NCBI GenBank assembly: GCA_032622095.1 | Contig: CP136069.1 | Span: forward strand, 8,882,036 to 8,946,035 | DNA from: Siphonodentalium dalli | Taxonomy: Eukaryota; Mollusca; Scaphopoda; Gadilida; Siphonodentaliidae | DNA length: 64,000 bases | Direction of reading: 5' to 3' | Shown here: positions 1-15,060 of the stretch, in pieces | Layout: each line of letters starts with the position of its first letter | Position numbering within the stretch: position 1 is the stretch's first letter | Position numbers and translations under genes: made by a program | Notes under the pieces: generated by a model | What the model saw: only the letters and a program-made list of their open reading frames with translations | Databases searched by the model: none | What the model was told of the DNA's origin: nothing

Positions 1-3000
1 ATATGAAACATTCAAGAAAAGTGAGTGTCAATATAAAACATTCAAGAAAAGTGAGTGTCAATATGAAACATTCAAGAACAGTCAGTGTCAATATGAAACA
101 TTCAAGAAAAGTGAGTGTCAATATGAAACATTCAAGAAAAGTGAGTGTCAATATGAAACATTCAAGAAAAGTCAGTGTCATATGAAACATTCAAGAAAAG
201 TGAGTGTCAATATGAAACATTCAAGAAAAGTCAGTGTCAATATGAAACATTCAAGAAAAGTCAGTGTCAATATGAAACATTCAAGAAAAGTCAGTGTCAA
301 TATGAAACATTCAAGAAAAGTCAGTGTCAATATGAAACATTCAAGAACAGTCAATGTCAATATGAAACATTCAAGAAAAGTGAGTGTCAATATGAAACAT
401 TCAAGAAAAGTGAGTGTCAATATGAAACATTCAAGAAAAGTGAGTGTCAATATGAAACATTCAAGAAAAGTCAGTGTCAATATGAAACATTCAAGAAAAG
501 TCAGTGTCAATATGAAACATTCAAGAAAAGTCAGTGTCAATATGAAACATTCAAGAAAAGTGAGTGTCAATATGAAACATTCAAGAAAAGTGAGTGTCAA
601 TATGAAACATTCAAGAAAAGTCAGTGTCAATATGAAGCATTCAAGAAAAGTCAGTGTCAATATGAAACATTCAAGAAAAGTCAGTGTCAATATGAAACAT
701 TCAAGAAAAGTCAGTGTCAATATGAAACATTCAAGAAAAGTGAGTGTCAATATGAAACATTCAAGAAAAGTCAGTGTCAATATGAAACATTCAAGAAAAG
801 TCAGTGTCAATATGAAACATTCAAGAAAAGTCAGTGTCAATATGAAGCATTCAAGAAAAGTGAGTGTCAATATGAAACATTCAAGAAAAGTCAGTGTCAA
901 TATGAAACATTCAAGAAAAGTGAGTGTCAATATGAAACATTCAAGAAAAGTCAGTGTCAATATGAAACATTCAAGAACAGTCAGTGTCAATATGAAACAT
1001 TCAAGAAAAGTGAGTGTCAATATGAAACATTCAAGAAAAGTGAGTGTCAATATGAAACATTCAAGAAAAGTCAGTGTCAATATGAAACATTCAAGAAAAG
1101 TCAATGTCAATATGAAACATTCAAGAAAAGTGAGTGTCAATATGAAACATTCAAGAACAGTCAGTGTCAATATGAAACATTCAAGAAAAGTGAGTGTCAA
1201 TATGAAACATTCAAGAAAAGTGAGTGTCAATATGAAACATTCAAGAAAAGTGAGTGTCAATATGAAACATTCAAGAAAAGTGAGTGTCAATATGAAACAT
1301 TCAAGAAAAGTCAGTGTCAATATGAAACATTCAAGAAAAGTGAGTGTCAATATGAAACATTCAAGAACAGTCAGTGTCAATATGAAACATCAAGAAAAGT
1401 GAGTGTCAATAGAAACATTCAAGAAAAGTGAGTGTCAATATGAAACATTCAAGAAAAGTGAGTGTCAATATGAAACATTCAAGAAAAGTCAGTGTCAATA
1501 TGAAACATTCAAGAAAAGTGAGTGTCAATATGAAACATTCAAGAAAAGTGAGTGTCAATATGAAACATTCAAGAAAAGTCAGTGTCAATATGAAACATTC
1601 AAGAAAAGTGAGTGTCAATATGAAACATTCAAGAAAAGTCAGTGTCAATATGAAACATTCAAGAACAGTCAGTGTCAATATGAAACATTCAAGAAAAGTG
1701 AGTGTCAATATGAAACATTCAAGAAAAGTGAGTGTCAATATGAAACATTCAAGAAAAGTCAGTGTCAATATGAAACATTCAAGAAAAGTCAATGTCAATA
1801 TGAAACATTCAAGAAAAGTGAGTGTCAATATGAAACATTCAAGAAAAGTCAGTGTCAATATGAAACATTCAAGAACAGTCAGTGTCAATATGAAACATTC
1901 AAGAACAGTGAGTGTCAATATGAAACATTCAAGAAAAGTGAGTGTCAATATGAAACATTCAAGAAAAGTGAGTGTCAATATGAAACATTCAAGAAAAGTG
2001 AGTGTCAATATGAAACATTCAAGAAAAGTCAATGTCAATATGAAACATTCAAGAACAGTGAGTGTCAATATGAAACATTCAAGAAAAGTGAGTGTCAATA
2101 TGAAACATTCAAGAAAAGTGAGTGTCAATATGAACATTCAAGAAAAGTCAGTGTCAATATGAAACATTCAAGAAAAGTCAGTGTCAATATGAAACATTCA
2201 AGAAAAGTCAGTGTCAATATGAAACATTCAAGAAAAGTCAGTGTCAATATGAAACATTCAAGAAAAGTCAGTGTCAATATGAAACATTCAAGAAAAGTGA
2301 GTGTCAATATGAAACATTCAAGAAAAGTGAGTGTCAATATGAAACATTCAAGAAAAGTGAGTGTCAATATGAAACATTCAAGAAAAGTCAGTGTCAATAT
2401 GAAACATTCAAGAAAAGTGAGTGTCAATATGAAACATTCAAGAAAAGTGAGTGTCAATATGAAACATTCAAGAAAAGTCAATGTCAATATGAAACATTCA
2501 AGAAAAGTCAATGTCAATATGAAACATTCAAGAAAAGTGAGTGTCAATATGAAACATTCAAGAAAAGTCAATGTCAATATGAAACATTCAAGAAAAGTCA
2601 GTGTCAATATGAAACATTCAAGAAAAGTCAGTGTCAATATAAAACATTCAAGAAAAGTCAGTGTCAATATGAAACATTCAAGAACAGTCAGTGTCAATAT
2701 GAAACATTCAAGAACAGTCAGTGTCAATATGAAACATTCAAGAACAGTCAGTGTCAATATGAAACATTCAAGAAAAGTCAGTGTCAATATGAAACATTCA
2801 AGAAAAGTCAATGTCAATATGAAACATTCAAGAAAAGTCAGTGTCAATATGAAACATTCAAGAACAGTCAGTGTCAATATGAAACATTCAAGAAAAGTCA
2901 GTGTCAATATGAAACATTCAAGAAAAGTCAATGTCAATATGAAACATTCAAGAAAAGTCAGTGTCAATATGAAACATTCAAGAAAAGTGAGTGTCAATAT

Positions 3001-4677
3001 GAAACATTCAAGAACAGTCAATGTCAATATGAAACATTCAAGAAAAGTCAATGTCAATATGAAACATTCAAGAAAAGTCAGTGTCAATATGAAACATTCA
3101 AGAAAAGTCAATGTCAATATGAAACATTCAAGAAAAGTCAGTGTCAATATGAAACATTCAAGAAAAGTCAGTGTCAATATGAAACATTCAAGAAAAGTCA
3201 GTGTCAATATGAAACATTCAAGAAAAGTCAGTGTCAATATGAAACATTCAAGAAAAGTCAATGTCAATATGAAACATTCAAGAAAAGTCAGTGTCAATAT
3301 GAAACATTCAAGAAAAGTCAATGTCAATATGAAACATTCAAGAAAAGTCAGTGTCAATATGAAACATTCAAGAAAAGTGAGTGTCAATATGAAACATTCA
3401 AGAACAGTCAATGTCAATATGAAACATTCAAGAAAAGTCAATGTCAATATGAAACATTCAAGAAAAGTCAGTGTCAATATGAAACATTCAAGAAAAGTCA
3501 ATGTCAATATGAAACATTCAAGAAAAGTCAGTGTCAATATGAAACATTCAAGAAAAGTCAGTGTCAATATGAAACATTCAAGAAAAGTCAATGTCAATAT
3601 GAAACATTCAAGAAAAGTCAGTGTCAATATGAAACATTCAAGAAAAGTCAGTGTCAATATGAAACATTCAAGAAAAGTCAGTGTCAATATGAAACATTCA
3701 AGAAAAGTCAGTGTCAATATGAAACATTCAAGAAAAGTCAATGTCAATATGAAACATTCAAGAAAAGTCAGTGTCAATATGAAACATTCAAGAAAAGTCA
3801 ATGTCAATATGAAACATTCAAGAAAAGTCAGTGTCAATATGAAACATTCAAGAAAAGTCAGTGTCAATATGAAACATTCAAGAAAAGTCAGTGTCAATAT
3901 GAAACATTTAAGAAAAGTGAGTGTCAATATGAAACATTCAAGAACAGTCAGTGTCAATATGAAACATTCAAGAAAAGTCAATGTCAATATGAAACATTCA
4001 AGAAAAGTCAGTGTCAATATGAAACATTCAAGAACAGTCAGTGTCAATATGAAACATTCAAGAAAAGTCAATGTCAATATGAAACATTCAAGAAAATTCA
4101 ATGTCAATATGAAACATTCAAGAAAAGTCAATGTCAATATGAAACATTCAAGAAAAGTCAGTGTCAATATGAAACATTCAAGAAAAGTGAGTGTCAATAT
4201 GAAACATTCAAGAAAAGTCAGTGTCAATATGAAACATTCAAGAAAAGTCAGTGTCAATATGAAACATTCAAGAAAAGTCAGTGTCAATATGAAACATTCA
4301 AGAAAAGTCAATGTCAATATGAAACATTCAAGAAAAGTCAGTGTCAATATGAAACATTCAAGAAAAGTCAGTGTCAATATGAAACATTCAAGAAAAGTCA
4401 GTGTCAATATGAAACATTCAAGAAAAGTGAGTGTCAATATGAAACATTCAAGAAAAGTCAATGTCAATATGAAACATTCAAGAAAAGTCAGTGTCAATAT
4501 GAAACATTCAAGAAAAGTCAATGTCAATATGAAACATTCAAGAAAAGTCAGTGTCAATATGAAACATTCAAGAAAAGTCAGTGTCAATATGAAACATTCA
4601 AGAAAAGTCAATGTCAATATGAAACATTCAAGAAAAGTCAGTGTCAATATGAAACATTCAAGAAAAGTCAGTGTAAT
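1..4677 (+). repeat. Array zone rich in the GTGAG unit variant, with single-base deletions
   Basis: In this leftmost zone a large share of units carry AAAAGTGAGTG instead of AAAAGTCAGTG, and the GAGCAG form is absent. All five single-base deletions of the whole array lie here. GTGAG fades out after about 5.4 kb. It reappears only in the short proximal blocks after each interlude (25.8-26.1 kb and 30.7-31.4 kb). The zone therefore has its own turnover history, and exchange with the central array looks limited. Confidence 0.8.
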
Positions 4678-7600
4678 ATGAAACATTCAAGAAAAGTCAG
4701 TGTCAATATGAAACATTCAAGAAAAGTCAGTGTCAATATGAAACATTCAAGAAAAGTCAATGTCAATATGAAACATTCAAGAAAAGTCAGTGTCAATATG
4801 AAACATTCAAGAAAAGTCAGTGTCAATATGAAACATTCAAGAAAAGTCAGTGTCAATATGAAACATTCAAGAAAAGTGAGTGTCAATATGAAACATTCAA
4901 GAAAAGTCAGTGTCAATATGAAACATTCAAGAAAAGTCAGTGTCAATATGAAACATTCAAGAAAAGTCAGTGTCAATATGAAACATTCAAGAAAAGTCAA
5001 TGTCAATATGAAACATTCAAGAAAAGTCAGGGTCAATATGAAACATTCAAGAAAAGTCAATGTCAATATGAAACATTCAAGAGCAGTCAGTGTCAATATG
5101 AAACATTCAAGAAAAGTCAATGTCAATATGAAACATTCAAGAAAAGTCAATGTCAATATGAAACATTCAAGAAAAGTCAGTGTCAATATGAAACATTCAA
5201 GAAAAGTCAGTGTCAATATGAAACATTCAAGAAAAGTCAGTGTCAATATGAAACATTCAAGAAAAGTCAGTGTCAATATGAAACATTCAAGAAAAGTCAA
5301 TGTCAATATGAAACATTCAAGAAAAGTCAGTGTCAATATGAAACATTCAAGAAAAGTCAATGTCAATATGAAACATTCAAGAAAAGTCAGTGTCAATATG
5401 AAACATTCAAGAAAAGTGAGTGTCAATATGAAACATTCAAGAAAAGTCAGTGTCAATATGAAACATTCAAGAAAAGTCAATGTCAATATGAAACATTCAA
5501 GAAAAGTCAGTGTCAATATGAAACATTCAAGAAAAGTCAATGTCAATATGAAACATTCAAGAAAAGTCAGTGTCAATATGAAACATTCAAGAAAAGTCAG
5601 TGTCAATATGAAACATTCAAGAAAAGTCAGTGTCAATATGAAACATTCAAGAAAAGTCAGTGTCAATATGAAACATTCAAGAAAAGTCAATGTCAATATG
5701 AAGCATTCAAGAAAAGTCAGTGTCAATATGAAACATTCAAGAAAAGTCAATGTCAATATGAAACATTCAAGAACAGTCAGTGTCAATATGAAACATTCAA
5801 GAAAAGTCAATGTCAATATGAAACATTCAAGAATAGTCAGTGTCAATATGAAACATTCAAGAAAAGTCAATGTCAATATGAAACATTCAAGAAAAGTCAG
5901 TGTCAATATGAAACATTCAAGAAAAGTCAATGTCAATATGAAACATTCAAGAAAAGTCAATGTCAATATGAAACATTCAAGAAAAGTCAGTGTCAATATG
6001 AAACATTCAAGAAAAGTCAATGTCAATATGAAACATTCAAGAAAAGTCAGTGTCAATATGAAACATTCAAGAACAGTCAATGTCAATATGAAACATTCAA
6101 GAAAAGTCAGTGTCAATATGAAACATTCAAGAAAAGTCAATGTCAATATGAAACATTCAAGAACAGTCAGTGTCAATATGAAACATTCAAGAACAGTCAG
6201 TGTCAATATGAAACATTCAAGAAAAGTCAATGTCAATATGAAACATTCAAGAAAAGTCAGTGTCAATATGAAACATTCAAGAACAGTCAGTGTCAATATG
6301 AAACATTCAAGAAAAGTCAGTGTCAATATGAAACATTCAAGAAAAGTCAATGTCAATATGAAACATTCAAGAAAAGTCAATGTCAATATGAAACATTCAA
6401 GAAAAGTCAGTGTCAATATGAAACATTCAAGAACAGTCAGTGTCAATATGAAACATTCAAGAAAAGTCAGTGTCAATATGAAACATTCAAGAACAGTCAA
6501 TGTCAATATGAAACATTCAAGAAAAGTCAATGTCAATATGAAACATTCAAGAACAGTCAGTGTCAATATGAAACATTCAAGAAAAGTCAATGTCAATATG
6601 AAACATTCAAGAAAAGTCAGTGTCAATATGAAACATTCAAGAACAGTCAGTGTCAATATGAAACATTCAAGAAAAGTCAGTGTCAATATGAAACATTCAA
6701 GAAAAGTCAATGTCAATATGAAACATTCAAGAACAGTCAGTGTCAATATGAAACATTCAAGAAAAGTCAGTGTCAATATGAAACATTCAAGAAAAGTCAG
6801 TGTCAATATGAAACATTCAAGAAAAGTCAGTGTCAATATGAAACATTCAAGAAAAGTCAGTGTCAATATGAAACATTCAAGAAAAGTCAGTGTCAATATG
6901 AAACATTCAAGAAAAGTCAGTGTCAATATGAAACATTCAAGAAAAGTCAGTGTCAATATGAAACATTCAAGAAAAGTCAGTGTCAATATGAAACATTCAA
7001 GAAAAGTCAGTGTCAATATGAAACATTCAAGAAAAGTCAGTGTCAATATGAAACATTCAAGAAAAGTCAGTGTCAATATGAAACATTCAAGAAAAGTCAG
7101 TGTCAATATGAAACATTCAAGAACAGTCAGTGTCAATATGAAACATTCAAGAAAAGTCAGTGTCAATATGAAACATTCAAGAAAAGTCAGTGTCAATATG
7201 AAGCATTCAAGAACAGTCAGTGTCAATATGAAACATTCAAGAAAAGTCAGTGTCAATATGAAACATTCAAGAACAGTCAGTGTCAATATGAAACATTCAA
7301 GAACAGTCAGTGTCAATATGAAACATTCAAGAAAAGTCAGTGTCAATATGAAACATTCAAGAAAAGTCAGTGTCAATATGAAACATTCAAGAAAAGTCAG
7401 TGTCAATATGAAACATTCAAGAACAGTCAGTGTCAATATGAAACATTCAAGAACAGTCAATGTCAATATGAAACATTCAAGAACAGTCAATGTCAATATG
7501 AAACATTCAAGAAAAGTCAGTGTCAATATGAAACATTCAAGAACAGTCAATGTCAATATGAAACATTCAAGAACAGTCAATGTCAATATGAAACATTCAA

Positions 7601-7980
7601 GAACAGTCAATGTCAATATGAAACATTCAAGAAAAGTCAGTGTCAATATGAAACATTCAAGAAAAGTCAGTGTCAATATGAAACATTCAAGAAAAGTCAG
7701 TGTCAATATGAAACATTCAAGAACAGTCAATGTCAATATGAAACATTCAAGAACAGTCAATGTCAATATGAAACATTCAAGAACAGTCAATGTCAATATG
7801 AAACATTCAAGAAAAGTCAGTGTCAATATGAAACATTCAAGAACAGTCAATGTCAATATGAAACATTCAAGAACAGTCAATGTCAATATGAAACATTCAA
7901 GAACAGTCAATGTCAATATGAAACATTCAAGAAAAGTCAGTGTCAATATGAAACATTCAAGAAAAGTCAATGTCAATATG

Positions 7981-10900
7981 AAACATTCAAGAAAAGTCAG
8001 TGTCAATATGAAACATTCAAGAAAAGTCAGTGTCAATATGAAACATTCAAGAAAAGTCAGTGTCAATATGAAACATTCAAGAAAAGTCAATGTCAATATG
8101 AAACATTCAAGAACAGTCAATGTCAATATGAAACATTCAAGAAAAGTCAGTGTCAATATGAAACATTCAAGAAAAGTCAATGTCAATATGAAACATTCAA
8201 GAAAAGTCAGTGTCAATATGAAACATTCAAGAAAAGTCAATGTCAATATGAAACATTCAAGAAAAGTCAGTGTCAATATGAAACATTCAAGAAAAGTCAA
8301 TGTCAATATGAAACATTCAAGAAAAGTCAATGTCAATATGAAACATTCAAGAAAAGTCAGTGTCAATATGAAACATTCAAGAAAAGTCAATGTCAATATG
8401 AAACATTCAAGAAAAGTCAGTGTCAATATGAAACATTCAAGAAAAGTCAGTGTCAATATGAAACATTCAAGAAAAGTCAATGTCAATATGAAACATTCAA
8501 GAAAAGTCAGTGTCAATATGAAACATTCAAGAAAAGTCAGTGTCAATATGAAGCATTCAAGAACAGTCAGTGTCAATATGAAACATTCAAGAAAAGTCAG
8601 TGTCAATATGAAACATTCAAGAAAAGTCAGTGTCAATATGAAACATTCAAGAGCAGTCAGTGTCAATATGAAACATTCAAGAAAAGTCAGTGTCAATATG
8701 AAACATTCAAGAAAAGTCAGTGTCAATATGAAACATTCAAGAAAAGTCAGTGTCAATATGAAACATTCAAGAAAAGTCAGTGTCAATATGAAACATTCAA
8801 GAAAAGTCAATGTCAATATGAAGCATTCAAGAAAAGTCAGTGTCAATATGAAACATTCAAGAAAAGTCAGTGTCAATATGAAACATTCAAGAAAAGTCAG
8901 TGTCAATATGAAACATTCAAGAAAAGTCAGTGTCAATATGAAACATTCAAGAGCAGTCAGTGTCAATATGAAACATTCAAGAAAAGTCAGTGTCAATATG
9001 AAACATTCAAGAAAAGTCAGTGTCAATATGAAACATTCAAGAAAAGTCAATGTCAATATGAAACATTCAAGAAAAGTCAGTGTCAATATGAAACATTCAA
9101 GAAAAGTCAGTGTCAATATGAAACATTCAAGAAAAGTCAATGTCAATATGAAGCATTCAAGAACAGTCAGTGTCAATATGAAACATTCAAGAAAAGTCAG
9201 TGTCAATATGAAACATTCAAGAGCAGTCAGTGTCAATATGAAACATTCAAGAACAGTCAGTGTCAATATGAAACATTCAAGAGCAGTCAGTGTCAATATG
9301 AAACATTCAAGAACAGTCAGTGTCAATATGAAACATTCAAGAACAGTCAGTGTCAATATGAAACATTCAAGAAAAGTCAGTGTCAATATGAAACATTCAA
9401 GAAAAGTCAGTGTCAATATGAAACATTCAAGAAAAGTCAGTGTCAATATGAAACATTCAAGAACAGTCAGTGTCAATATGAAACATTCAAGAACAGTCAA
9501 TGTCAATATGAAACATTCAAGAACAGTCAATGTCAATATGAAACATTCAAGAAAAGTCAGTGTCAATATGAAACATTCAAGAACAGTCAATGTCAATATG
9601 AAACATTCAAGAACAGTCAATGTCAATATGAAACATTCAAGAACAGTCAATGTCAATATGAAACATTCAAGAAAAGTCAGTGTCAATATGAAACATTCAA
9701 GAAAAGTCAATGTCAATATGAAGCATTCAAGAACAGTCAGTGTCAATATGAAACATTCAAGAAAAGTCAGTGTCAATATGAAACATTCAAGAAAAGTCAA
9801 TGTCAATATGAAACATTCAAGAAAAGTCAGTGTCAATATGAAACATTCAAGAAAAGTCAGTGTCAATATGAAACATTCAAGAAAAGTCAATGTCAATATG
9901 AAGCATTCAAGAACAGTCAGTGTCAATATGAAACATTCAAGAAAAGTCAGTGTCAATATGAAACATTCAAGAGCAGTCAGTGTCAATATGAAACATTCAA
10001 GAACAGTCAGTGTCAATATGAAACATTCAAGAGCAGTCAGTGTCAATATGAAACATTCAAGAACAGTCAGTGTCAATATGAAACATTCAAGAGCAGTCAG
10101 TGTCAATATGAAACATTCAAGAACAGTCAGTGTCAATATGAAACATTCAAGAGCAGTCAGTGTCAATATGAAACATTCAAGAACAGTCAGTGTCAATATG
10201 AAACATTCAAGAACAGTCAGTGTCAATATGAAACATTCAAGAAAAGTCAGTGTCAATATGAAACATTCAAGAAAAGTCAGTGTCAATATGAAACATTCAA
10301 GAAAAGTCAGTGTCAATATGAAACATTCAAGAACAGTCAGTGTCAATATGAAACATTCAAGAACAGTCAATGTCAATATGAAACATTCAAGAACAGTCAA
10401 TGTCAATATGAAACATTCAAGAAAAGTCAGTGTCAATATGAAACATTCAAGAACAGTCAATGTCAATATGAAACATTCAAGAACAGTCAATGTCAATATG
10501 AAACATTCAAGAACAGTCAATGTCAATATGAAACATTCAAGAAAAGTCAGTGTCAATATGAAACATTCAAGAAAAGTCAGTGTCAATATGAAGCATTCAA
10601 GAACAGTCAGTGTCAATATGAAACATTCAAGAACAGTCAATGTCAATATGAAACATTCAAGAAAAGTCAGTGTCAATATGAAACATTCAAGAAAAGTCAG
10701 TGTCAATATGAAACATTCAAGAAAAGTCAGTGTCAATATGAAACATTCAAGAAAAGTCAGTGTCAATATGAAACATTCAAGAAAAGTCAGTGTCAATATG
10801 AAACATTCAAGAAAAGTCAGTGTCAATATGAAACATTCAAGAGCAGTCAGTGTCAATATGAAACATTCAAGAACAGTCAGTGTCAATATGAAACATTCAA

Positions 10901-11700
10901 GAAAAGTCAGTGTCAATATGAAGCATTCAAGAACAGTCAGTGTCAATATGAAACATTCAAGAAAAGTCAGTGTCAATATGAAACATTCAAGAACAGTCAG
11001 TGTCAATATGAAACATTCAAGAACAGTCAGTGTCAATATGAAACATTCAAGAAAAGTCAGTGTCAATATGAAACATTCAAGAAAAGTCAGTGTCAATATG
11101 AAACATTCAAGAAAAGTCAGTGTCAATATGAAACATTCAAGAACAGTCAGTGTCAATATGAAACATTCAAGAACAGTCAATGTCAATATGAAACATTCAA
11201 GAACAGTCAATGTCAATATGAAACATTCAAGAAAAGTCAGTGTCAATATGAAACATTCAAGAACAGTCAATGTCAATATGAAACATTCAAGAACAGTCAA
11301 TGTCAATATGAAACATTCAAGAACAGTCAATGTCAATATGAAACATTCAAGAAAAGTCAGTGTCAATATGAAACATTCAAGAAAAGTCAGTGTCAATATG
11401 AAACATTCAAGAAAAGTCAGTGTCAATATGAAACATTCAAGAACAGTCAATGTCAATATGAAACATTCAAGAACAGTCAATGTCAATATGAAACATTCAA
11501 GAACAGTCAATGTCAATATGAAACATTCAAGAAAAGTCAGTGTCAATATGAAACATTCAAGAACAGTCAATGTCAATATGAAACATTCAAGAACAGTCAA
11601 TGTCAATATGAAACATTCAAGAACAGTCAATGTCAATATGAAACATTCAAGAAAAGTCAGTGTCAATATGAAACATTCAAGAAAAGTCAATGTCAATATG
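7981..11700 (+). repeat. Higher-order repeat, copy 1 (3,720 bp, 124 units)
   Basis: The order of unit variants starting at 7981 recurs at 11701, 15061 and 18931. The landmark is three GAAAAG/GTCAG units, one GAAAAG/GTCAA, one GAACAG/GTCAA, then alternating GTCAG and GTCAA. The match extends left to about 7201, paired with 10921 at the same 3,720-bp offset. Within the copy, blocks starting with an AAGCATT/GAACAG unit (9151, 9721, 9901) form a smaller nested repeat of about 570-750 bp. Confidence 0.85.
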
Positions 11701-14700
11701 AAACATTCAAGAAAAGTCAGTGTCAATATGAAACATTCAAGAAAAGTCAGTGTCAATATGAAACATTCAAGAAAAGTCAGTGTCAATATGAAACATTCAA
11801 GAAAAGTCAATGTCAATATGAAACATTCAAGAACAGTCAATGTCAATATGAAACATTCAAGAAAAGTCAGTGTCAATATGAAACATTCAAGAAAAGTCAA
11901 TGTCAATATGAAACATTCAAGAAAAGTCAGTGTCAATATGAAACATTCAAGAAAAGTCAATGTCAATATGAAACATTCAAGAAAAGTCAGTGTCAATATG
12001 AAACATTCAAGAAAAGTCAATGTCAATATGAAACATTCAAGAAAAGTCAATGTCAATATGAAACATTCAAGAAAAGTCAGTGTCAATATGAAACATTCAA
12101 GAAAAGTCAATGTCAATATGAAACATTCAAGAAAAGTCAGTGTCAATATGAAACATTCAAGAAAAGTCAGTGTCAATATGAAACATTCAAGAAAAGTCAA
12201 TGTCAATATGAAACATTCAAGAAAAGTCAGTGTCAATATGAAACATTCAAGAAAAGTCAGTGTCAATATGAAGCATTCAAGAACAGTCAGTGTCAATATG
12301 AAACATTCAAGAAAAGTCAGTGTCAATATGAAACATTCAAGAAAAGTCAGTGTCAATATGAAACATTCAAGAGCAGTCAGTGTCAATATGAAACATTCAA
12401 GAAAAGTCAGTGTCAATATGAAACATTCAAGAAAAGTCAGTGTCAATATGAAACATTCAAGAAAAGTCAGTGTCAATATGAAACATTCAAGAAAAGTCAG
12501 TGTCAATATGAAACATTCAAGAAAAGTCAATGTCAATATGAAGCATTCAAGAAAAGTCAGTGTCAATATGAAACATTCAAGAAAAGTCAGTGTCAATATG
12601 AAACATTCAAGAAAAGTCAGTGTCAATATGAAACATTCAAGAAAAGTCAGTGTCAATATGAAACATTCAAGAGCAGTCAGTGTCAATATGAAACATTCAA
12701 GAAAAGTCAGTGTCAATATGAAACATTCAAGAAAAGTCAGTGTCAATATGAAACATTCAAGAAAAGTCAATGTCAATATGAAACATTCAAGAAAAGTCAG
12801 TGTCAATATGAAACATTCAAGAAAAGTCAGTGTCAATATGAAACATTCAAGAAAAGTCAATGTCAATATGAAGCATTCAAGAACAGTCAGTGTCAATATG
12901 AAACATTCAAGAAAAGTCAGTGTCAATATGAAACATTCAAGAGCAGTCAGTGTCAATATGAAACATTCAAGAACAGTCAGTGTCAATATGAAACATTCAA
13001 GAGCAGTCAGTGTCAATATGAAACATTCAAGAACAGTCAGTGTCAATATGAAACATTCAAGAACAGTCAGTGTCAATATGAAACATTCAAGAAAAGTCAG
13101 TGTCAATATGAAACATTCAAGAAAAGTCAGTGTCAATATGAAACATTCAAGAAAAGTCAGTGTCAATATGAAACATTCAAGAACAGTCAGTGTCAATATG
13201 AAACATTCAAGAACAGTCAATGTCAATATGAAACATTCAAGAACAGTCAATGTCAATATGAAACATTCAAGAAAAGTCAGTGTCAATATGAAACATTCAA
13301 GAACAGTCAATGTCAATATGAAACATTCAAGAACAGTCAATGTCAATATGAAACATTCAAGAACAGTCAATGTCAATATGAAACATTCAAGAAAAGTCAG
13401 TGTCAATATGAAACATTCAAGAAAAGTCAATGTCAATATGAAGCATTCAAGAACAGTCAGTGTCAATATGAAACATTCAAGAAAAGTCAGTGTCAATATG
13501 AAACATTCAAGAGCAGTCAGTGTCAATATGAAACATTCAAGAACAGTCAGTGTCAATATGAAACATTCAAGAGCAGTCAGTGTCAATATGAAACATTCAA
13601 GAACAGTCAGTGTCAATATGAAACATTCAAGAACAGTCAGTGTCAATATGAAACATTCAAGAAAAGTCAGTGTCAATATGAAACATTCAAGAAAAGTCAG
13701 TGTCAATATGAAACATTCAAGAAAAGTCAGTGTCAATATGAAACATTCAAGAACAGTCAGTGTCAATATGAAACATTCAAGAACAGTCAATGTCAATATG
13801 AAACATTCAAGAACAGTCAATGTCAATATGAAACATTCAAGAAAAGTCAGTGTCAATATGAAACATTCAAGAACAGTCAATGTCAATATGAAACATTCAA
13901 GAACAGTCAATGTCAATATGAAACATTCAAGAACAGTCAATGTCAATATGAAACATTCAAGAAAAGTCAGTGTCAATATGAAACATTCAAGAAAAGTCAG
14001 TGTCAATATGAAACATTCAAGAAAAGTCAGTGTCAATATGAAACATTCAAGAACAGTCAATGTCAATATGAAACATTCAAGAACAGTCAATGTCAATATG
14101 AAACATTCAAGAACAGTCAATGTCAATATGAAACATTCAAGAAAAGTCAGTGTCAATATGAAACATTCAAGAAAAGTCAATGTCAATATGAAGCATTCAA
14201 GAACAGTCAGTGTCAATATGAAACATTCAAGAAAAGTCAGTGTCAATATGAAACATTCAAGAGCAGTCAGTGTCAATATGAAACATTCAAGAACAGTCAG
14301 TGTCAATATGAAACATTCAAGAGCAGTCAGTGTCAATATGAAACATTCAAGAACAGTCAGTGTCAATATGAAACATTCAAGAACAGTCAGTGTCAATATG
14401 AAACATTCAAGAAAAGTCAGTGTCAATATGAAACATTCAAGAAAAGTCAGTGTCAATATGAAACATTCAAGAAAAGTCAGTGTCAATATGAAACATTCAA
14501 GAACAGTCAGTGTCAATATGAAACATTCAAGAACAGTCAATGTCAATATGAAACATTCAAGAACAGTCAATGTCAATATGAAACATTCAAGAAAAGTCAG
14601 TGTCAATATGAAACATTCAAGAACAGTCAATGTCAATATGAAACATTCAAGAACAGTCAATGTCAATATGAAACATTCAAGAACAGTCAATGTCAATATG

Positions 14701-15060
14701 AAACATTCAAGAAAAGTCAGTGTCAATATGAAACATTCAAGAAAAGTCAGTGTCAATATGAAACATTCAAGAAAAGTCAGTGTCAATATGAAACATTCAA
14801 GAACAGTCAATGTCAATATGAAACATTCAAGAACAGTCAATGTCAATATGAAACATTCAAGAACAGTCAATGTCAATATGAAACATTCAAGAAAAGTCAG
14901 TGTCAATATGAAACATTCAAGAACAGTCAATGTCAATATGAAACATTCAAGAACAGTCAATGTCAATATGAAACATTCAAGAACAGTCAATGTCAATATG
15001 AAACATTCAAGAAAAGTCAGTGTCAATATGAAACATTCAAGAAAAGTCAATGTCAATATG
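11701..15060 (+). repeat. Higher-order repeat, copy 2 (3,360 bp, 112 units)
   Basis: It carries the same variant order as copy 1 from 11701 to about 13440, paired with 7981-9720. After that it differs by whole-unit insertions and deletions: the nested block starting with an AAGCATT/GAACAG unit recurs at 12871, 13441 and 14191. All length differences are multiples of 30 bp, as expected from unequal exchange in register. Confidence 0.85.
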
